From positions 62,001 through 126,000 of the forward strand of contig NZ_ASXG01000099.1 of NCBI RefSeq assembly GCF_000411975.1: DNA of 64,000 nt, written 5' to 3'. The notes below the pieces were generated by a model. It worked only from the letters and a program-made list of their open reading frames with translations. It made no database searches and was not told where the DNA came from. Positions 48,405 to 55,726 of the stretch are shown here, piece by piece. How positions within the stretch are numbered: the stretch's first letter is position 1; every line of letters starts with the position of its first letter. Source of the stretch: Amycolatopsis orientalis DSM 43388. Lineage in GTDB: Bacteria; Actinomycetota; Actinomycetes; Mycobacteriales; Pseudonocardiaceae. The translations under genes and the position numbers were made by a program.

Positions 48405-49403
48405 ATGGATTTCGGGATCGTGCTGCAGACCGACCCTCCCGCGGTGGAGGTCGTGCGGATGATGAAGGCCGCCGAGGACGCCGGGTTCCGGTACGGCTGG
48501 ACGTTCGACTCGTGCGTGCTGTGGCAGGAGCCGTTCGTGATCTACTCGCGGATCCTCGAAGCGACTTCCGCGCTGGTCGTGGGGCCGATGGTGACCAGCC
48601 CGGGCACTCGGGACTGGTCGGTGATGGCGTCGACCTTCGCGACGCTGAACGACATGTTCGGCAACCGCACGGTGTGCGGCATCGGCCGCGGCGACTCCGC
48701 GCACCGGGTGGTCGGCCGTCCGCCGTCCACTTTGGCCACCGTGCGGGAGTGCATGCGCGTGGTGAAGGATCTCGCCGAGGGCCGCGAGGTCACGATGAAC
48801 GACACCGCGGTCCGCATCCCGTGGATCCGCGGCGGGCGGCTGGAAATGTGGATGGCCGGGTACGGCCCGAAGGCGCTGCGGACCGTCGGCGAACACGCGG
48901 ACGGCTTCATCCTGCAATGCGCCGACCCGGCGATCGCGCGCTGGACGATCGGCGCGGTCCGCGACGCGGCCCGGGCCGCCGGCCGCGATCCGGGCGGGAT
49001 CACGATCTGCGTCGCGGCCCCGGCGTACGTCGGCGAAGACCTGGCGCACCAACGGGAACAGCTCAGATGGTTCGGCGGAATGGTCGGCAACCACGTCGCG
49101 GACCTGGTGGCCCGCTACGGCTCGTCCGGCCCGGTGCCGCACGAGCTGACCGACTACATCCGCGAGCGCGAAGGCTACGACTACTCCCACCACGGCCGCG
49201 CCGGCAACCCGTCGACCGCGTTCGTCCCGGACGAGATCGTCGACCGGTTCTGCCTGCTCGGCCCGGCGGCCGCGCATATCGCGCGGCTGGAGGAACTGGC
49301 GGAACTGGGGGTGGACCAGTTCGCGCTGTACCTGATGCACGACGAGCGGGAGGAGACGATGGCCGCGTACGGGACGCAGGTGATTCCTAAGCTGACTGCC
49401 TGA
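48405..49403 (+). CDS. LLM-class flavin/F420-dependent oxidoreductase (TIGR03842 type)
   Basis: 332 residues, luciferase-like barrel (MDFGIVLQTDPPAVEVV, then GPMVTSPGTRDWSVMASTFA, GRGDSAHRVVG). This subfamily is known mainly from clusters for pyrimidine/hydantoin breakdown and is predicted to use F420. It may act on the ring before or after hydrolysis, or reduce the pyrimidine itself; no conventional dihydropyrimidine dehydrogenase is seen here. ATG 48405 has GGAGGGG about 12 bases upstream. Its stop is directly followed by the convergent gene's stop. Confidence 0.9.
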   Translation: MDFGIVLQTDPPAVEVVRMMKAAEDAGFRYGWTFDSCVLWQEPFVIYSRILEATSALVVGPMVTSPGTRDWSVMASTFATLNDMFGNRTVCGIGRGDSAHRVVGRPPSTLATVRECMRVVKDLAEGREVTMNDTAVRIPWIRGGRLEMWMAGYGPKALRTVGEHADGFILQCADPAIARWTIGAVRDAARAAGRDPGGITICVAAPAYVGEDLAHQREQLRWFGGMVGNHVADLVARYGSSGPVPHELTDYIREREGYDYSHHGRAGNPSTAFVPDEIVDRFCLLGPAAAHIARLEELAELGVDQFALYLMHDEREETMAAYGTQVIPKLTA

Positions 49404-50636
49404 TCAGTCCAGCATCGCCTGATATACGAGCTGCCGCAGCTGCTGCCGGATCGGATAGGTCGACGACGGCAGCAGCTGCGTGTAGAACGCCACCGTCAGA
49501 TCCTCGTCCGGATCCACCCAGAACGCCGTCGAGGCCGCCCCGCCCCACGCGTATTCGCCTGGCGTGGCAAGGGTTTTCGCCTTCACCGAGTCGATCAGGA
49601 CCGAGAAGCCCAGCCCGAAGCCGTACCCGTCGAACGGCATCTCCGCGAACAGCGGGCGGCCATAAGCCTCCAAGTCGACATGACCCGGCAGGTGGTTGGC
49701 CGTCATGAGGTCGACCGTGCGCGGGCTCAGCACCCGGACGCCGTCGAGTTCGCCGCGGCGCAGCAGCATCTGCGTGAACCGGTGGTAGTCGGCCGCCGTC
49801 GAGACCAGGCCGCCGCCGCCCGAAAGGCAGGTCGGGCGCGACCTGCCCAGTGCGCCGAAGACGTCGTTGCGCACCAGCTGTTTCGTTTTCGGCGCGGGCA
49901 GGTACAACGCCGCCAGCCGGTCGGTGTCCGACGTCCAGAACCCGGTGTCGGTCATGCCCAGCGGACCGAAGATCCGCTCGGCGAACACCTCGTCGAGCGG
50001 CTTGCCCGCGAGCACCTCGACCAACCGGCCGAGGACGTCGGTCGCCACCGAGTAGTTCCACTCCGCACCCGGCTGGAACACGAGCGGGAACCGCGCCCAC
50101 GCCTGGGTGCACTCCGCCAGATCGAGGCCGCGCGGCGTCCCCCATTCGTACCCGGCGGCCCGGTAGATCGCGTCGACCGGGTGGGTGTGGTGGAAGCCGT
50201 AGGTGAGGCCCGCGGTGTGCGAGAGCAGGTGCCACAGCCGGATCGGTTCGGTCGCCGGCTCGGTGACCGGGGCCAGCGCCGAACCTTTCGCGTACACCCG
50301 CGGCTCGGCGAATTCCGGCAGCCACCGCGAGATCGGGTCAGTGAGGTCGATCAGGCCCTCCTCGACGAACGTCATCGCCGCCACCGAGGTGATCGGCTTC
50401 GTCATCGAGAAGATCCGCCAGATCGTGTCGGTCTCGACCGGGGCGCCGGCCTCGACGTCCCGCGCGCCGTGCGACGCGACGTGCACGATCCGGCCGTGCC
50501 TGCTCACCACCGCCAGGAATCCCGGCAGCAGGCCGTCGTCGACGTACCGGGCGAAATGCCGGTCGATCCGCCGCAATCGTGCCTCGTCGAAACCCGCGTC
50601 GGCCGGATCGGCCTCCACCTTCACCTCGGTCGCCAT
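49404..50636 (-). CDS. Serine hydrolase of the beta-lactamase (class C / EstB-like) family
   Basis: 410 residues, no signal peptide. The S-x-x-K motif is SMTK (about 78-81), the Y-x-N-like motif is WNYSVATDVLG, and the third motif region lies near GEYAWGGAAST. Such cytoplasmic members are esterases or peptidases rather than resistance enzymes. The downstream end abuts the LLM gene. Substrate unknown. Confidence 0.9.
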   Translation of the reverse strand: MATEVKVEADPADAGFDEARLRRIDRHFARYVDDGLLPGFLAVVSRHGRIVHVASHGARDVEAGAPVETDTIWRIFSMTKPITSVAAMTFVEEGLIDLTDPISRWLPEFAEPRVYAKGSALAPVTEPATEPIRLWHLLSHTAGLTYGFHHTHPVDAIYRAAGYEWGTPRGLDLAECTQAWARFPLVFQPGAEWNYSVATDVLGRLVEVLAGKPLDEVFAERIFGPLGMTDTGFWTSDTDRLAALYLPAPKTKQLVRNDVFGALGRSRPTCLSGGGGLVSTAADYHRFTQMLLRRGELDGVRVLSPRTVDLMTANHLPGHVDLEAYGRPLFAEMPFDGYGFGLGFSVLIDSVKAKTLATPGEYAWGGAASTAFWVDPDEDLTVAFYTQLLPSSTYPIRQQLRQLVYQAMLD

Positions 50637-50646
50637 GGCGGCGACC

Positions 50647-51465
50647 TTACGCCGAACCGGCCGCTTTCCGCTCCGCTGCCTTTTCCTCGCGCCACGCCTC
50701 GTCGTTCTTGCCCTCGCGCCAGTATCCGGACAGCGACACCGCGTCCCGGTCGACGCCGCGCTCGTCGAACAGGTACCGCCGCAGCTCCCGCACGAACCCG
50801 GCCTCGCCGTGGACGAACGCGTGCACGTCCTGGTCCGGCCACGGCAGCGCCTTCACCGCCGCGACCAGATCGTCCGACGCCGAGCGGTGCAGCCACCTGA
50901 CCTGCGCGTCGGCCTTCGTCGCGAGCGGCTGGTGCTCCGCTTCGTCCGCCACGAGCAGGAAGACGTGCGCCAGCGCCCCCGGCGGCAGCGCCTCCAGCGC
51001 GGCGGCGATGGCGAGCAACGCCGATTCGTCGCCCACCAGCAGGTGCCAGCCGGCGTCGGCGCGCGGCGCGTACGCCCCGCCCGGACCGGCCAGCAGCAGC
51101 TCGTCGCCCGGCTGCGCGCGCTGCGCCCACGGGCCGGCGAGCCCCTCGTCGCCGTGCACCACGAAATCGAGCACCAGTTCGCCCGCCGCCCGGTCGTACG
51201 AACGGACGGTGTACGTGCGCAGCCGCGGAGCGTGCTCGCGCGGCAATTCCTCGCGGATCCGGTTCAGGTCGAACGGCTCCGGATACTCCACCCCGGGCAC
51301 CTTGAAGATCACTTTGACGTACGCGTCGGTGAACTCGTTCGGGCGGAACTCCGTCAACCCCTCGCCGCCGGCCACGATCCGGATCATGTGCGGCGTGAGG
51401 TGCTCCTTGCGCAGCACCTCCAGCCGCACCGCGGTCCTCCCCTTGCGCGCCGGACCTTCGGCCAT
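50647..51465 (-). CDS. Siderophore-interacting protein (NAD(P)H-dependent ferric-siderophore reductase)
   Basis: 272 residues. An FAD-binding barrel with the SIP motif RTYTVRSYDRAAGELVLDFV and HGDEGLAGPWAQRAQPGDEL, followed by the NAD(P)H-binding SIP domain (WHLLVGDESALLAIAAALEA, then GEAGFVRELRRYLF). It releases iron from siderophores in the cytoplasm. A putative iron box lies just upstream, across the end of the preceding gene, consistent with repression under iron-rich conditions. Confidence 0.93.
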   Translation of the reverse strand: MAEGPARKGRTAVRLEVLRKEHLTPHMIRIVAGGEGLTEFRPNEFTDAYVKVIFKVPGVEYPEPFDLNRIREELPREHAPRLRTYTVRSYDRAAGELVLDFVVHGDEGLAGPWAQRAQPGDELLLAGPGGAYAPRADAGWHLLVGDESALLAIAAALEALPPGALAHVFLLVADEAEHQPLATKADAQVRWLHRSASDDLVAAVKALPWPDQDVHAFVHGEAGFVRELRRYLFDERGVDRDAVSLSGYWREGKNDEAWREEKAAERKAAGSA

Positions 51466-51478
51466 CGAACACCCCTGT

Positions 51479-51497
51479 TTCAGTAAGGTCTACCTAA
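51479..51497 (-). promoter_or_regulatory. Putative IdeR/DmdR iron box ahead of the SIP gene
   Basis: Minus-strand TTAGGTAGACCTTACTGAA matches the consensus TTAGGTTAGGCTAACCTAA at 12 of 19 positions, with the left half TTAGGT perfect. It lies 14 bases upstream of the SIP start codon. Confidence 0.5.
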
Positions 51498-51873
51498 GTC
51501 GTGGCGTCCACGGTACGCGCCTTCCCCCGGTCCGCCCAGCGCCGCCGTCCCCGATTTCGGCGAGCAATGCCCGGAAACCCTGCCCGGCCCGGTCGCGGAA
51601 CCCGACGAAGAACCGGTTCGCCAGCAGCACTCCCCACCCCAGTCCGGCGGCGGCGTTCCGGACGCGGTGCGTGACCCGGGAGCCGGCCGGATCGTCGGCG
51701 ACCTCGTACTCGCCGCGGTACCACCAGCCGCCCTGCGCGGCGAGGAACCGGCGTTCGCGGTCCACTTCGAGTTTCACCGGATAGTCCGAAGCGGCCAACC
51801 GCTGCGCCAGCCGATCGAAGACGTCGGCCGGCGCGCCCGGAACGACGCCGGAGACCTCGACGATCGTCCTCAT
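51490..51873 (-). CDS. SRPBCC-fold protein (polyketide cyclase/START-like)
   Basis: 127 residues with the SRPBCC pattern (RTIVEVSGVVPGAPADVFDR, then ADDPAGSRVTHRVRNAAAG). No specific function can be given. ATG 51871-51873 overlaps the stop of the upstream SnoaL-like gene (ATGA), so the pair is an operon. It is probably under control of the divergent TetR regulator. Its last codons overlap the iron box of the next gene. Confidence 0.75.
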   Translation of the reverse strand: MRTIVEVSGVVPGAPADVFDRLAQRLAASDYPVKLEVDRERRFLAAQGGWWYRGEYEVADDPAGSRVTHRVRNAAAGLGWGVLLANRFFVGFRDRAGQGFRALLAEIGDGGAGRTGGRRVPWTPRLR

Positions 51874-52277
51874 GCTTCCCACGGCTTCGACACCCGCGTG
51901 TTCTGGAAGGCGGTGATCCGCCAGCCCTCGTCACCGCGCACCAGCACATAGGTCAGCGAGCTCTCCCGGCCCTCGGCCGCCGGGTCGCTGCCCCCGGTCA
52001 GCGACGAACCGCCGCCGGCCACGACGACCGCGACGTCGTCGCGCAGGAAGCGCACCCGAGGGTCGCCGAAGCCGGTGAGTTTCGAGCCTTTCAGCGGCCC
52101 CTCGAACAGCTCGCGGTGCGAGTCCGCGATCGTCTGGCGGCCGACGGACCGGAGCCCGAAGAACGTCACGTAGTCGGCGTCTTCGGTGAACAGGTTCCCG
52201 TAGGCGGTGGCGTCGCCGCTGTTCCAGGCGTCGGCGAGCCGGTCGAGGACATCGAGGACTTCTTCGCGCTGCGACAC
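51870..52277 (-). CDS. SnoaL-like / SgcJ-EcaC family protein
   Basis: 135 residues of the NTF2-like fold (VLDVLDRLADAWNSGDATAY, then FTEDADYVTFFGLRSVGRQT). The family includes small isomerases, hydrolases and proteins of unknown role. GTG 52275-52277 is fixed by AGGAGG five bases upstream. Two operator-like repeats lie between it and the divergent TetR gene. Confidence 0.85.
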   Translation of the reverse strand: MSQREEVLDVLDRLADAWNSGDATAYGNLFTEDADYVTFFGLRSVGRQTIADSHRELFEGPLKGSKLTGFGDPRVRFLRDDVAVVVAGGGSSLTGGSDPAAEGRESSLTYVLVRGDEGWRITAFQNTRVSKPWEA

Positions 52278-52291
52278 GCTTTCCTCCTTAA

Positions 52292-52339
52292 CGAACGTCG
52301 TTCGCGTACGGGTCAAGTTGTACTCACGAACACCGTTCG
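52292..52339. promoter_or_regulatory. Paired TetR operators in divergent promoter
   Basis: Two 13-base inverted repeats, CGAACGTCGTTCG (52292-52304) and CGAACACCGTTCG (52327-52339), have start points 35 bases apart. They lie between the TetR gene and the SnoaL/SRPBCC pair and share the consensus CGAAC-N3-GTTCG. Confidence 0.7.
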
Positions 52340-52371
52340 CGTCAAGCACGGTGGTGCTTTAGGCTTCGGGC

Positions 52372-53079
52372 ATGACCGCACCGCCCCCGCCGTGGCGCCG
52401 CACGCCGAGCCCGCGCCGGCGCGCCGCGAAGCAGATGCTGTCGCAGGACCTGATCGTGAAAACCGCGCTCGAGATCCTGGCCGCCGAGGGCATCGACGCC
52501 GTCTCGATGCGCCGGGTCGCGCAGCAGCTGGAGACCGGCCCGGCGTCGCTGTACGCGTACGTGGCCAACAAGGAAGAACTCGACGAGCTGATGCTCGACG
52601 CGGCGCTGGGCGACGTGCCGTGCCCGGAACCGGATCCGCTGCGGTGGGCCGAACAGGTCAAAGAGCAAGTGCGGCACCAGATCCGGGCGATGATGGCGTA
52701 TCCGGGCATCGCGAAGGTGGCGTGGCAGACGCCGATTCCGGTGACGCCGAATTCGTTGCGGCAGGGCGAAGTCATGCTTCAGCTGCTGCGCGCGGGCGGC
52801 TTGGATCTGAAGCAGGCCGTGTTCGCCGGGGACGCGTTGAGCACGTACGCCAAGGCATTCGCGTACGAGGCCAGCGGCTGGACGTTCGGCGACTACGACC
52901 CGGAAAAAATGAGCGAACGCGGGCGGCAGATGGCGGAGTACATGCGATCGCTGCCCACGAGTGCGTTCCCGAACCTGTTGCAGGCCGGAGAATTCTTCAC
53001 CGCCGAGACCAGCCAGCCCCGCCTCGAATTCGCCTTGGATGCGTTCGTGGCGGGGCTGGCGGCGATGGTCAAACGGTGA
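52372..53079 (+). CDS. TetR/AcrR-family regulator (TetR_C_1-like)
   Basis: 235 residues. The N-terminal helix-turn-helix (IVKTALEILAAEGIDAVSMR, then VAQQLETGPASLYAYVANKE) is followed by a ligand-binding domain like that of the TetR class itself. Divergent from the SnoaL/SRPBCC pair, with paired operators between them, so it probably represses both units until a small ligand binds. The 3' end overlaps the convergent oxidoreductase by 11 bases. Confidence 0.92.
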   Translation: MTAPPPPWRRTPSPRRRAAKQMLSQDLIVKTALEILAAEGIDAVSMRRVAQQLETGPASLYAYVANKEELDELMLDAALGDVPCPEPDPLRWAEQVKEQVRHQIRAMMAYPGIAKVAWQTPIPVTPNSLRQGEVMLQLLRAGGLDLKQAVFAGDALSTYAKAFAYEASGWTFGDYDPEKMSERGRQMAEYMRSLPTSAFPNLLQAGEFFTAETSQPRLEFALDAFVAGLAAMVKR

Positions 53080-53989
53080 GCACGATCTTTCCGCGGGTGT
53101 GGCCCTGCTCCAGCTCGCGGTAGGCGGCTTGAACCTCGGCGAGCGGATACGTCGCGGCGATCGGAACGTCGAGCAATCCCTTGTCCGCCAACGCGACGAG
53201 GTCGCGCATCACCTCCGCGCTGGCGCCGGCGAGGTTGCCGTCGGTCTTCACGCGGTACTTCTCGGCCGCGGCGAAATCGACCACCGTGTCGATCCGGCCG
53301 GGGTAAACGCCGAGCCGCAGGGCGAGTTCGACGTACCCGTCGCCGTAGGTGTCGATGAACGCGTGCACCTGGTCGCCGGTCAGCTCGCGGAGCCGCTCTT
53401 CGAGCCCCTCGCCGTAGGTGATCGGGACGATGTCGTGCTCGCGCAACCACTCGTGGTTCGCTTCGCTGGCGATGCCGATCACGGTCGCGCCGGTGAGCTT
53501 CGCCAGCTGCACGGCCAGCGAACCGACCCCGCCGGCAGCCCCGGACACGACCACCGTCTCGCCCTCGCGCGGGCACACCGCGGCAACCGCGGCGTACGCG
53601 GTCGTTCCGGCGACGAACAAGCCGCCCGCGACTTCCCAGGACAGCCCGCTCGGCTTCGGGACGAGATGCTCCGCCGGGACGAGCACGTACTCGGCGTGGC
53701 TGGAGCGGGTGTGCACGAAGCCGACGACCTCGTCTCCCACCTGGATTTCCTCGACGTCCGCGCCCAGTTCCGCCACCACTCCGGCCAGGTCGCTCCCCTG
53801 CCCGGACGGAAAGGTGGACGGCCAGCGCTGCGCGAGCGCCCCCACGCGGATTTTCGTTTCCCCCGGATTGATCCCCGCGGCGCGGACCCGCACGAGCACC
53901 TGCCCGGATTCCGGCGCCGGCCGGGGCACTTCGGCCAGCTGCAGCACTTCGATCCCGCCGTGTTCGCCGTATCTGACCGCTTGCGGCAT
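53069..53989 (-). CDS. NADP-dependent quinone-oxidoreductase-like MDR protein
   Basis: 306 residues, zinc-free medium-chain reductase. GroES-like N-terminus (VRYGEHGGIEVLQLAEVPRP) and Rossmann motif VVVSGAAGGVGSLAVQLAKL. Reduces quinones or enones with NADPH; substrate unknown. ATG 53987-53989. It is monocistronic, convergent with the TetR gene. Confidence 0.92.
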   Translation of the reverse strand: MPQAVRYGEHGGIEVLQLAEVPRPAPESGQVLVRVRAAGINPGETKIRVGALAQRWPSTFPSGQGSDLAGVVAELGADVEEIQVGDEVVGFVHTRSSHAEYVLVPAEHLVPKPSGLSWEVAGGLFVAGTTAYAAVAAVCPREGETVVVSGAAGGVGSLAVQLAKLTGATVIGIASEANHEWLREHDIVPITYGEGLEERLRELTGDQVHAFIDTYGDGYVELALRLGVYPGRIDTVVDFAAAEKYRVKTDGNLAGASAEVMRDLVALADKGLLDVPIAATYPLAEVQAAYRELEQGHTRGKIVLTV

Positions 53990-54059
53990 ACGCGTCTCCC
54001 TCGCTCGTATGGTTAGTCCAACAAACGATCGAGCGGCTTTATGCCCGGCGGGCGAAAAT

Positions 54060-55277
54060 TCAGCCGGCGAGCCTCCGGACCACGGCGTCCGCGAGCAACC
54101 GGCCGCGATCGGTCAGCACCGCGCGGCCCCGACTGTCCAAATCGGACGCTTCGAGCAGGCCCTCCGCGGCGGCCGCGCGGGCCTGCGCGAGCCCCGCCTC
54201 GTCGAGCGCGGACACCGCCAGTCCGTCGGAGATCCGAAGCTCCAGCATGATCCGCTCCAGGTGCCGGTCTTCCTCGGTCAGCACCTCGCGGCCGGCTTCC
54301 GGGCTCTTCCCCTCCGCGAGCAGGCTGGAGTACTTGGCCGGATGCTTGACGTTCCACCACCGCACGCCGCCGACGTGACTGTGCGCGCCCGGACCGGCGC
54401 CCCACCAGTCGCCGCCCCGCCAGTAGCCGAGGTTGTGCCGGCACCGCGCTCCCTCGCTACTCGCCCAGTTCGACACCTCGTACCAGGTCAGACCCGCACC
54501 GGCGAGGACGGAGTCGATCAGCTCGTAGTAGCTGGCCAGCGTGTCGTCGTCGGGCGCGGGCAGCTCGCCGCGCCGCACCCGGCGGGCGAGCGCGGTGCCG
54601 TCCTCCACGATGAGCGCGTACGCCGACACGTGGTCGACGCCCGCGGAAAGCACCGCGTCGAGCGACGCGCGCAGATCTTCGACCCGCTCGCCCGGCGTGC
54701 CGTAAATCAGGTCGAGGTTGACGTGCTCGAACCCGGCGGCCCGGGCTTCGCGCGCGGCGTCGACCGGACGGCCGGGCGTGTGCACGCGGTCGAGCACTTT
54801 CAGCACGTGCCGGGCCGCGGACTGCATGCCCAGCGACACCCGGGTGTAACCAGCGTCACGGATGCCCGCGAAGAACTCCGGCGAAGTGGACTCCGGGTTC
54901 GATTCGGTCGTCACCTCCGCGCCCGGGGCGAGCCCGAACACCGACCGGACGCCGTCGAGCACCTCGGCCAGCCCGTCCGCGCCGAGCATGGACGGCGTCC
55001 CGCCGCCGACGAACACCGTCTCCGCCGGGGGTGCGCTGCCGAGGATCTCCGCGCCCAGCTCCAGCTCGCGCCGCAGCGCGTCCAGCCACGACCGCGGCGA
55101 GGCGGCCGAGCCGAGTTCGCCCGCGGTGTAGGTGTTGAAGTCGCAGTAACCGCAGCGGGTCGCGCAGAACGGCACGTGGACGTAGACGCCGAACGGACGG
55201 GCGCCGAGACCGGCGAGCGCGGTCTCGGGCAGTCCGGCGGGCGGACGGCGGGTGTCGGGAACAGGCACGACGTCCAT
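54060..55277 (-). CDS. hemW: Radical SAM protein HemW (coproporphyrinogen oxidase-like)
   Basis: 405 residues. The radical-SAM cluster motif C-x3-C-x2-C is visible (FCATRCGYCDF), followed by GGGTPSML and a HemN-type C-terminal domain. HemW-type proteins act as heme chaperones rather than true coproporphyrinogen dehydrogenases; Rv2388c is the mycobacterial counterpart. ATG 55275-55277 has GGGGGAG just before it. The gene is divergent from the sulfate operon. Confidence 0.92.
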   Translation of the reverse strand: MDVVPVPDTRRPPAGLPETALAGLGARPFGVYVHVPFCATRCGYCDFNTYTAGELGSAASPRSWLDALRRELELGAEILGSAPPAETVFVGGGTPSMLGADGLAEVLDGVRSVFGLAPGAEVTTESNPESTSPEFFAGIRDAGYTRVSLGMQSAARHVLKVLDRVHTPGRPVDAAREARAAGFEHVNLDLIYGTPGERVEDLRASLDAVLSAGVDHVSAYALIVEDGTALARRVRRGELPAPDDDTLASYYELIDSVLAGAGLTWYEVSNWASSEGARCRHNLGYWRGGDWWGAGPGAHSHVGGVRWWNVKHPAKYSSLLAEGKSPEAGREVLTEEDRHLERIMLELRISDGLAVSALDEAGLAQARAAAAEGLLEASDLDSRGRAVLTDRGRLLADAVVRRLAG

Positions 55278-55536
55278 TCTCCCCCGCCGGCCGCGGTCCC
55301 CCGCGCGCCCCCGCGCCGCCCGGAGGAAAGTTCGGCCGCCGAACGATGCGCCGCCCGCCGCGCACCCGGTCGACAAGCGCCCGCATCCGTCCCACGATGC
55401 GTCCGAAAGCCGGGAAAGACCTGGCAGATCGCCCGGCCAATGCACATCCGAGCCGGTTTCGCACCCCCGCAGTGAGCCTTCTCCCACCATCCGGACGCCC
55501 TTGGACGACGTTCGGCCCGCGTGGCAATCTGAGCCG
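55278..55536. other. Divergent region hemW / sulfate operon
   Basis: About 260 bases, very GC-rich next to hemW and more AT-balanced to the right. It carries the leader promoter at 55501-55530. I see no other gene and no known riboswitch. Confidence 0.45.
55501..55530 (+). promoter_or_regulatory. Putative promoter for the sulfur leader peptide (leaderless)
   Basis: TTGGAC (55501-55506), 18 bases, CAATCT (55525-55530). The leader GTG begins six bases after the -10 box, where transcription would be expected to start, so the mRNA may lack a 5' untranslated region. Confidence 0.45.
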
Positions 55537-55623
55537 GTGAGTCCTGCCGGTGTCCTTCTCGTGGCGCGCCGCCACGTCGACCTTCTGCGGGTCGCGAGCG
55601 CGCTCTGCCGGCCTGTTCGCTGA
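55537..55623 (+). CDS. 28-residue sulfur-assimilation leader peptide
   Basis: GTG start, stop TGA 55621-55623. The peptide contains ARRHVDLLRVASALCRPVR. The R-H-V-D-L-x-R-x-x-S-A-x-C pattern is that of putative leader peptides found ahead of sulfur and cysteine genes in actinobacteria. It ends 103 bases before sirA. A short GC-rich stem (GGCGG/CCGCC, near 55690-55701) precedes the sirA ribosome binding site. The conserved Cys near the end suggests translation-dependent control by cysteine supply, which is inference. Confidence 0.75.
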   Translation: MSPAGVLLVARRHVDLLRVASALCRPVR

Positions 55624-55726
55624 CTCCCGCGCACCGCCTGCCCAGCCCACCACCTGGACCACCGGCCCCGCTCCCGCACCGACGCCGCGGCGGAGCCGCC
55701 TCGACCACCCCGCCCGGAGGATCTCC

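Noticed and set aside
55550-55726. N-terminal extension of sirA back to 55550
   Set aside because: The extension lacks family similarity; the ATG at 55727 has a good ribosome binding site, and the leader peptide uses another frame of this region.
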